64,000 nt of DNA from NCBI GenBank assembly GCA_963971575.1, contig OZ020612.1, positions 66,213,869 through 66,277,868 on the forward strand, in the 5' to 3' direction. A program made the position numbers and the translations under genes. This DNA is from Liopterus haemorrhoidalis (taxonomy: Eukaryota; Arthropoda; Insecta; Coleoptera; Dytiscidae). Numbering within the stretch: position 1 is the first letter of the stretch; every line of letters starts with the position of its first letter. A model generated the notes under the pieces. That model was not told where the DNA came from, did no database searches, and saw nothing but the letters and a program-made list of their open reading frames with translations. Shown piece after piece: positions 57,423 through 64,000 of this stretch.

Positions 57423-58360
57423 CAGCGGTTTCCAAACTTTGTTCAGTAACGACCCCCTTAGAAAAAAATCCCATCCCTGGTGCCCCCCCCCCATTTTAGG
57501 AAATTTATAAACAATTTGTAAATAATTTCTTTATTGAAATAATAATCACAAAAGTAGCAAAAATATGTAATGTAAATAGTTTCTCTAATTCCTAAATATT
57601 TATTTTCACCACATAAATCACGAAAATCATATAAAAATAAATTATATTAATATTAAATATGTAATACAAATTAAAAATGTAATAAAAATCAATTTTAATG
57701 TGAAGTATGGGCTTGTTTCTTCGCACATAATTCGTTAAATCGCGGTTTATATGAAGAAAGAGCCACTCTTATTTCGTCTTCCACTATTAACCGTGCGCGA
57801 TATTTTGTTTTAATAATGTAATAATTTGTAATAAGATGTGACATATGGTAAAAGAATTTTTATAGCTTTTGCTGAGAAGGCAGGACATTCCTTGCTTACT
57901 CCCAGCCAGAATTTCTCCGGATTATTTGGATAGAAGCGATCTTTTAGCAAGCTATCACAAGAAAGTTTTATTAATTTTTCTTGTTCATTAGTTGTTAGCT
58001 CAAAATTATCATTATAATCGATAGTAAACGGATTCCATATCCATTCATATTTTGCATTTTCTTCCTGGTCTTGAAAATAATGATTAAAATATTGCTTCAA
58101 ATTTTGTAAGTGTCCTATAAATAGAGACTTATGTTCTTTAATTTTGTCAATGCAACAATTATTTTTTAAATTCGAAAACATATCAAATTTATCATCTTGA
58201 AAATTTTTAGTCCATAATTCAATTTTTTTAATAAACGAGGTTATTTTATCTTTTTGAAAAAACGATCGGAATAAAAATGTCATTTGCAATGAACCCGCGA
58301 CCTTCTGGTGAATATTGTACGACCCCGCAGGGGGTCGCGCCCCCTCTTTGGAAACCGTTG
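57423..58360 (-). mobile_element. hAT element with transposase remnant
   Basis: The ends CAGCGGTTTCCAAACTTTG and CTTTGGAAACCGTTG are flanked by a perfect GTCTACAC duplication (57415-57422, 58361-58368). CGACCCC blocks are just inside. 938 bp; it retains the last part of a hAT transposase on the minus strand. Confidence 0.94.
57695..58289 (-). pseudogene. hAT (Buster/ZBED5-like) transposase C-terminus
   Basis: Frame one (58289 to 57810) contains KDKITSFIKKIELWTKNFQ, IKEHKSLFIGHLQNLKQYF, EWIWNPFT, IKLSCDSLLKDRF, FWLGVSKECPAFSAKAIKIL and LPYVTSYY. These are the hallmarks of ZBED5/FAM200-type hAT proteins near the dimerisation domain. A small deletion/frameshift then follows, and a second frame supplies IKTKYRARLIVEDEIRVALS and RFNELCAKKQAHTSH to a TAA at 57695. 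The N-terminal zinc finger and catalytic core are gone. Confidence 0.85.
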
Positions 58361-59230
58361 GTCTACACCATTGGGTTAGGTTTAAGATCTTAGATAGAAC
58401 AGAAATTTTTATTAATAGCCAACAATTTAATATGCTTGTATATATATTTTTTTATATAGTTAAAAAAAATTAAAAATATTTTTATAATACAACATAGCCA
58501 TTAATCTTTTTGAAAATTTCTGTGAGAATTGTCACGTAAATTCAAGTGAGCTGACAGTAAAATAATGTTTTTTTAATATGACTTCACCTAGAATATTTAT
58601 GGGATCTCGGGATCATCCCTTCTAAATAATTTATAGACTACTTATATATAGTGAAGACATTTGTTTGGCCCTTTAGAATAACAGACAGATCTTAATATTC
58701 AACGATTCGATTTAAAAACTTTTTTAAACATTAAACAAATTTTTCTTTACACATCTTTGAAAGAATTTATACTTTGATAAATGAGGTAAATCTGATACAA
58801 CAGGAAATCAAAAATGTGTTAAAAAAGTTCTTGTCCCGCCCTCTTTTAGTGGTTAAATTAAAAATCCGAAAAAATTAGGATATGTCAATAGGTAATGTAC
58901 ATTGATTTGAACTGGAATCGTATGAGAGGAATTTTTGATCCGATTGCGATTTTGAAAATTATTGCAGTTTTTGTGTTTTATTATGGCTAATAATATAGAT
59001 GTTACGCATTTTTTGTATTTATGGCTAAGATAGTATGTGTCTTTTTTGAAATGAAAAATATTAATAAAAAAAATTAACAGCTGAGGACCGAGTTTTGAAC
59101 ACCACACTACACTCTACTCTGTAGAGTACAGTGTTCAATTATTTTAATATACTATTATACGTTGTGATTCAACCTTTTGTTTGAATTACTTTAGATTTTT
59201 ATTTTTAAGGTATCAAAGAGAAATATATTA

Positions 59231-60190
59231 CACTGGTCAACAAATTTAAACTTTTTTTTGCTGACCTACATCTGATACTTGTTTTTAACTAATTTTGGGG
59301 TGCTGATTTCAAAAATGTTAACAGTTTCTGCCTATCACGTCAAATTTTTGTTCTATCGTATTTTTTCACCTTTTCACGTTCTGATATACGTCTGCTTTAA
59401 TTTTAACTTCGTTCTTGTTGTTCAATATATTTCGTAGGAACGCATTTCATGCAGGTACTTGTTATAGACCTTTTTACAACGGCGGGGGTTACAAGGTTAA
59501 GGGTAAGGTACTTAGTATGACCGCTGCATCCATTAAATATTCAGATTTGTACTTGTTGTTCAATAAGTTTCCCAGAAAACTATGTGGATGTCGTTGAAAA
59601 TTTGATTCAAAATTATCATCATCTGGGGTGCAACATGAGCGTGAAACTTCATTTTTTAAACAGTCATCTTGACAAATTTCCTGTCAATCTTGGAGATGTT
59701 AGTGATGAACAGGGTGAACGTCTCCATCAGGATTTAAAAGAGATGGAGAGACGTTATCAAGGAAGGTGGGATACTCACATGATGGCTGACTACTGTAGGA
59801 GTATTAAAAGAGACTTATCGGGAATGGGCACTCCAGAAGATCTTACAAACGACCATTTAATCCTTAAATTATTTTGTATTTTTATTTTAACACTCCAATG
59901 CATTAAAATGTAATTAAAACTGTTCTCATTTTCTTTCTTTCACTATAAATAAAATTTTAAGAATATTTTCTAATTATTTAGTCCTTATTGTTCGCCAAAT
60001 TCGTACCAATTACAGTATCGACGTCTAAAATTAAACGATAGAAGCATTATTTGGCCGAAAATATATATTTGTTGTAGAGCAAAAATCTGATGTGATACGC
60101 AAAAACTGATGTGATATTTGAGTTCAGCAGCACCAAATTAGTAAGAAACAAGTCTTAGATGTAAGTCAGCAAAAATTGTGTTGACCAGTG
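59231..60190 (+). mobile_element. CACTG-ended element, copy C (complete)
   Basis: CACTGGTCAACAAATTTAAA to GTTGACCAGTG, flanked by TTA (59228-59230, 60191-60193), 960 bp. The uninterrupted target is preserved in A7 at about 32991-33012. Confidence 0.88.
59570..59872 (+). pseudogene. Repeat-encoded protein, C-terminal fragment (copy C)
   Basis: Same block as copies A and B (NYHHLGCNMSVKLHF, GDVSDEQGERLHQDLKEM, RYQGRWDTHMMADYCRSIK). A small deletion near 59828 shifts the frame, so the SRRSYKRPFNP end is lost. Confidence 0.55.
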
Positions 60191-60519
60191 TTATTTATAG
60201 TAGTGAAATACTTATAAATCAAATAACACATTGTTAATAGTGAGAAATACGAAATACGTTTCTGAAATTGAAAAACATTAAGCCATCTATCAATATATTT
60301 CTTATTAATCTAATGAAGACTTGAATGCGAAGCAAAATTAAATTTAAGCTCTTAGTACTTAAATAACGAATAAAAATCAACAGATTTTGATGTGATTATA
60401 GAACAAATATTTCTTGACATCCAGTATTATGTTGGCTCCTTACACTTATTAAATACCTAGAATACCTTTAAATGTTTCAAAATTCACACTTCACATAATT
60501 TTTTTATTTATTTTTTTTC

Positions 60520-60690
60520 TTTAGCATCTCTCCAACGGCTTTTATGTTTTGCCTCTTTTATGGCTTCAACAATAGAGCAACTGACTTTTTAATCTGATTT
60601 GTCCATAGGGACACCGATTACGACACCTTTTTTCATCAAATTTTCCTTGTAGAATTAATCTTTCTAGGTTGGCACTACTTCGTCATCCAA
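60520..60690 (-). pseudogene. Non-LTR retrotransposon C-terminal scrap
   Basis: Minus-strand frames give LILQGKFDEKR, CPYGQIRLKSQ (frameshifted) and AIKEAKHKSRWRDA. This follows the order of the ...I..G..DGKR.RGR...W.DQIK......EA...A..R..WR ending of insect endonuclease-reverse transcriptases. Confidence 0.55.
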
Positions 60691-61072
60691 AGAAAGTAGT
60701 TATTCTGTTTTTAGTTTACAGTTAAATGTTTTAAATTTTTTAAAGACTTTTCTAGTTTGCCAGGCGTTAAATCTCCTTTATTTTCCTGTTATAATTTAAC
60801 ATTCCAGTTTTTCAGTTTCACAAATAATAATTAGATTTTAATTGTAGTTTAGTTAACTGCTGCATATATTTCATCCAGTTCCTTGTTTTCATTCAATGAG
60901 TTTGTTTTAATAAATTGTCTTTTAATTAGGAATGCCTTTAAGTGTAATGTTTAGACGTATCGATTTAAATCAATCAATAAAACCATTTAGATCCCGGATT
61001 AAAGCAATTCACTACTGTTTTAGTTTTGTTTTATCAGACATGGTATGTGTTTTTAGGATTTTGTAGGTATGC
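60691..61072. other. Unassigned; family A terminal scrap at its end
   Basis: No gene. 61050-61070 (TTTTTAGGATTTTGTAGGTAT) is the inverse of the family A 3' terminus, ~20 bp only, just before the hAT target site. Confidence 0.4.
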
Positions 61073-61080
61073 CTAGGGAT

Positions 61081-61931
61081 TAGAGATGGGTCGTTCATAA
61101 ATGAACCGGCTCACTGAGCCGGCTCAGTACACTGACCGAAGTGACACGGTTCACCAAATTGAAATGAGCCGGCTCACGGCTCACTGTATAGTTTCAAGTT
61201 TCAAGGATACGATTGGTCGGGCGATTGTGAGTAGTGACCGGATTGATCCGGATCTGGATCGATGTCATGTTGAATGTATTATGTATTAATGTATTATCAT
61301 AAAGTGTATTTTGTCATCAATTTGTAGGGCAGTTTATTTGAAACTAATAGGCTTAGTCTGTATTTTCTTACAACCATATTATATAAAAATATTAAAAATA
61401 TTGCCCTTATCCCAGTTGTCCGATTTATAAGGGCAATAAACATCGCCATAAACTTAACACATCTGGTTTAAAATACAGTAGCTACATAAAGTGAATTGTT
61501 TGTTTCAAAAATGTTAGATAATTCACTTCTATAGATTTTTATTTATTTAACTTGTTCATATAATGCAAGAGCCAGTTGAGCGACGTTTTACCTACCTACA
61601 TATTGCAAACCAACAACCGTATTGAACGAACGACCGACAAGTGACCGACTTGTGTCTCGGGAAAATGTTCACTGTTCATATAATGCAAGAACCGGGGCTA
61701 AGCGACGTTCTACCTACGAACGAACGACCGACCGACCGACCTGTGTCTCGGGAAGATGTTTACAGTTCATATAATGCAAGAGCCGGGGCCAAGCGACGTT
61801 GTACCTACGAACGAACGACCGACCTGTTTCTCGGAAACATGTTTACTGAGCCGGATCAATGCACCGGCTCAGCAAACTGAACGACCTCCACTGATCCGGT
61901 TCCGCAAACTGAGCCGAAATTCCCATCTCTA
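61081..61931. mobile_element. hAT element (TAGAGATGGG ends) with internal repeats
   Basis: The ends TAGAGATGGGTCG and the inverse TAGAGATGGGAAT are flanked by a perfect CTAGGGAT duplication (61073-61080, 61932-61939). GAACCGGCTCACTGAGCCGGCTC palindromes lie at both ends. The right part (61550-61850) has three ~95-110 bp units (TTCATATAATGCAAGAGCCG, CGAACGAACGACCGACC, CTGTGTCTCGGGAA). No coding region. Confidence 0.9.
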
Positions 61932-61939
61932 CTAGGGAT

Positions 61940-62395
61940 GTTCTGATACTATTGATACGATACTAGTATCGATATTTTTCATTCGATATCGCGATTTTAG
62001 TCGATTTGTCGATACTAATCTTCCGATATGTTATTAATATTAGTACATTTAACCTAGTATCGTATCGTTTCTTTTTTTTTTTTTTTTCTTAAAACAATGT
62101 AAAATTTTTATTTATACACTATTTATACAAATATTTCTGTGATTAAATTTTTTTCAATAAGAAACACTTCTAAAAATTGTACTCTTGTTAAAACTGGTAG
62201 CGCGAGGTACGCAATCGCAATGGCGCAGGACATAGTACGCCAAGAAACATGCGTTGAACGGTTTAGAAGTTGCTGGCGTTTGGCGCCTTTTTCCTTTACG
62301 TTTGAGGTTATGAAATGTTATTGGTTATTTTTGTATTTTAATTAAAAATTTCACCACCAAGAAGCAATGTGTGGATCTATTTTACCAAAACAACC
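61940..62395. other. Unassigned; probable hAT end at left
   Basis: TAGGGATGTTCTGATACTAT at 61933 looks like a hAT terminus, followed by TATCGATAC/GTATCGATA palindromes, but no matching right end is seen. 62190-62330 is GC-richer (GGCGCAGGACATAGTACGCC) without a motif. Confidence 0.4.
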
Positions 62396-62399
62396 AAGC

Positions 62400-62580
62400 C
62401 GTTTTTACCAATTACCATTGGCTTGGATATCAACAAGAATGAACTCTCAGAACTACATAGAATTACTGGAACATAGTCTCCTTGATCATACTGAATAAAT
62501 GATGGGTTCAGATTTAATTTTCCAGCATGATAACGCTGCAATACATCGCTCGAAAGAAGAAATAAAAAAGTTTTAGAGAA
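62400..62580 (+). pseudogene. Tc1-like transposase fragment
   Basis: One frame reads MNSQNYIELLEHSLLDHTE, stop, then GSDLIFQHDNAAIHRSKEEI. This is the Tc1/Tc3 pattern (M....Y...L...L.P......FQQDNA..H.S), including the second catalytic aspartate. Stops and frameshifts follow. Confidence 0.7.
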
Positions 62581-62649
62581 TATTTCTATTGTCCACCATG
62601 TCACTCTCCGTACAAAGGTGTGAAACTGCTTTAGTAGAGCACTCAATAA

Positions 62650-63138
62650 AAACGAACCAATTTTTTTTTTTTATTAATTGTTCGCTATCAAGTTTTTATA
62701 TATAAATGCACAGACACCATAAATATAATATGTTGATTTACAAAAATAAACTTGTTTCTGAGTATCTAGGCGCCGACAGATTCAAACAGGTACGTATTTA
62801 GTGCACTAAATCCGTAATAGTGTTCTTCGTCGATGTTAATTCTCCCCGGAATAAAACGCAAGGAAAACAAAAACAGCTTGCTTTTCGTCACAGCCGCAAA
62901 TCCAGTTCTTCTTTAAGTAAATGTTTCTATTAAATTTTGTTATCCGTGTTTTAAAAGCAGAGGCAAAAACAAATTTTTGGATTGTCCAAATTTGGTAGGG
63001 GTCTTCCCAGTGGTTTTATTTCGAGTTGTTCCTCGAGGGAATACGATTTTTTTTTTTTTCAAAAGGCTACTGATCCTGTTCATTTCTAATAGTTACACAA
63101 AACAACACACACACAAGACACTGTAAAAAACACACTAT
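62650..63138. other. Unassigned
   Basis: There is no recognisable gene. It runs up to the TA at which the last mariner begins. Confidence 0.4.
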
Positions 63139-63140
63139 TA

Positions 63141-64000
63141 GGTGAGTGCAAAAATTCGTGCCAGATTTGAAATAAAATTAAATAAAACACATTTTCGTGG
63201 AAAAACATTTTTATTAATCAATAATGTACTTCCCATCATTTTCTATAACTGTCTCCCAACGTTTTACAAGTTTTTGAATTCCTTCTTTATAGAAACTGGG
63301 TGGTTTATCTTCAAAAAAAGTAGTAAGGTAGTTTTTGACTTCTTCCACAGAAACAATTTTTTTGCCATTCAAATTAATTTGAAGAGAACGAAACAGATGA
63401 AAATCTGAAGGGGCAAGGTCAGGGGAATACGGCGGGGGCTGGAGCATTTCCCATTTTAACGCCCTAACTTTTGCAGTGTCTGTTAAGCGACATGTAGTCT
63501 AGCGTTGTCGTGGTGAAAGATGATGCCTTTTCGATTAACCAAACTTGGACGTTTTGCTAAAATTTCCACATTGAGTTGGGTGAGTTGCTCACAGTACTTC
63601 TCTGCAGTTATTGTTTTGCCACGTGGAAGAAGCTCGAAATAAAGTATTGCTCTGCAATCTCACCAGACACATAACAACACTTTCATTGGATGCAATTCAG
63701 CTTTTGCTAAAGATTCTGCTCGTTCTTTCCCATGCTTCCAGCTTCTTTTTCTTTTTATATTGTGATACATAATCCATTTTTCATCTCCAGTTATTACTCG
63801 ATCCAAGAAAGGTTCATTTTGTTGACGGGCAAGGAGAGGAACGGCAGTGGAAACACGTTTCAGTTTGTTCCGTTCTGTCAAAATGTGCGGAACCCATATA
63901 TCGAGTTTCGAACTATACCAAGTGTTTTTATATGGCAAAATGCTGTCGATTTGTCAACATTTAACTTCTCAGCAATCTCTTCAGTCGAAATCCGTGGATT
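63141..64000 (-). mobile_element. mariner, cut by the window end
   Basis: The left end GGTGAGTGCAAAAATTCGTG follows TA (63139-63140). The gene is on the minus strand and its 5' part is beyond 64000. Confidence 0.88.
63214..63938 (-). pseudogene. mariner transposase, broken (5' end outside window)
   Basis: In order on the minus strand: LDIWVPHILTERN (WVPH.L linker), VITGDEKWIMYHN (first D), VLLCVW then TGA at 63660-63662 where mariners have a second Trp, ILYFELLPRGKTI, IIFHHDNARLH (second D), a TAA, a frameshift, and then YSPDLAPSDFHLFRSLQ (third D) and the end LVKRWETVIENDGKYIID at 63214. All three catalytic residues are present, but at least three lesions separate them. Confidence 0.9.

Larger units (their letters stand above)
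58815..60497 (-). mobile_element. Family A copy A8 (partial, interrupted)
   Basis: 58815-59110 is the inverse of family A interior (GTCCCGCCCTC, GGTAATGTACATTGATTTGAAC, GGAATTTTTGATC). After 59200 it matches the extra segment of A7, is interrupted by CACTG element copy C, resumes at 60191 and ends CACACTTCACAT. It serves as an empty-site control for two insertions in A7. Confidence 0.7.

Noticed and set aside
58815..59110. Separate small gene on the minus strand (58853-59107)
   Set aside because: The sequence is the interior of family A.

Overview
The window is a stretch of AT-rich, gene-poor nuclear DNA from an insect (some other arthropod is possible). It is almost entirely transposable elements and their debris. 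The evidence is mariner copies of several subfamilies (one very close to the mauritiana/Mos1 type), piggyBac, PIF/Harbinger, many hAT elements, non-LTR reverse-transcriptase scraps, a tRNA-derived SINE and DINE-1-like repeats with (CAGA)n or (GT)n tracts. There are no bacterial-style operons, no rRNA, no CRISPR and no convincing complete host gene. I saw three short stretches that could be host exons (49.3 kb, 55.9 kb, 27.1 kb), all at low confidence.

Layout. 0-6.4 kb: a TA-flanked MITE, a truncated family A repeat, a piggyBac-like MITE, a CACTG-ended element with a conserved repeat-encoded protein fragment, and an internally deleted mariner. 7.5-14.2 kb: two elements with TIR TAGGGTGACC-like ends (one holding a minisatellite, one holding a family B repeat), then four family A copies. 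15-20.7 kb: a DD41D transposase pseudogene split by a MITE that is itself split by a second MITE; a mariner relic with an inverted segment; a reverse-transcriptase fragment split by a PIF/Harbinger element that holds a family A copy. 21.5-23.9 kb: family A inside a degenerate CAGA tract, and a mariner C-terminal fragment. 24.7-26.5 kb and 44.0-46.1 kb: two inverted copies of a long AT-rich repeat carrying hAT elements. 27.6-31 kb: a 122-bp satellite, a second CACTG element and a piggyBac. 31.3-34.9 kb: a family A copy with a 451-bp tandem duplication and two nested MITEs. 37.3-38.6 kb: a 147-bp satellite and a SINE. 39-48 kb: a dense cluster of hAT MITEs with clean 8-bp duplications. 48-55.5 kb: three mariners, two nearly intact. 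57-64 kb: a hAT with a transposase remnant, family A interrupted by the third CACTG element, a hAT with internal repeats, a Tc1 scrap and a mariner running off the window end.

The elements do not form a pathway; they form a nested record of insertions. Several events can be verified inside the window because one copy of a repeat is the empty site for an insertion in another. The least ordinary signals are (1) a 2.1-kb segment bounded by direct copies of a hAT MITE whose interior is circularly permuted, (2) a DINE-1-like family whose copies carry different tRNA-like Pol III cassettes, and (3) one hairpin-forming minisatellite motif shared by hAT MITEs with unrelated ends.
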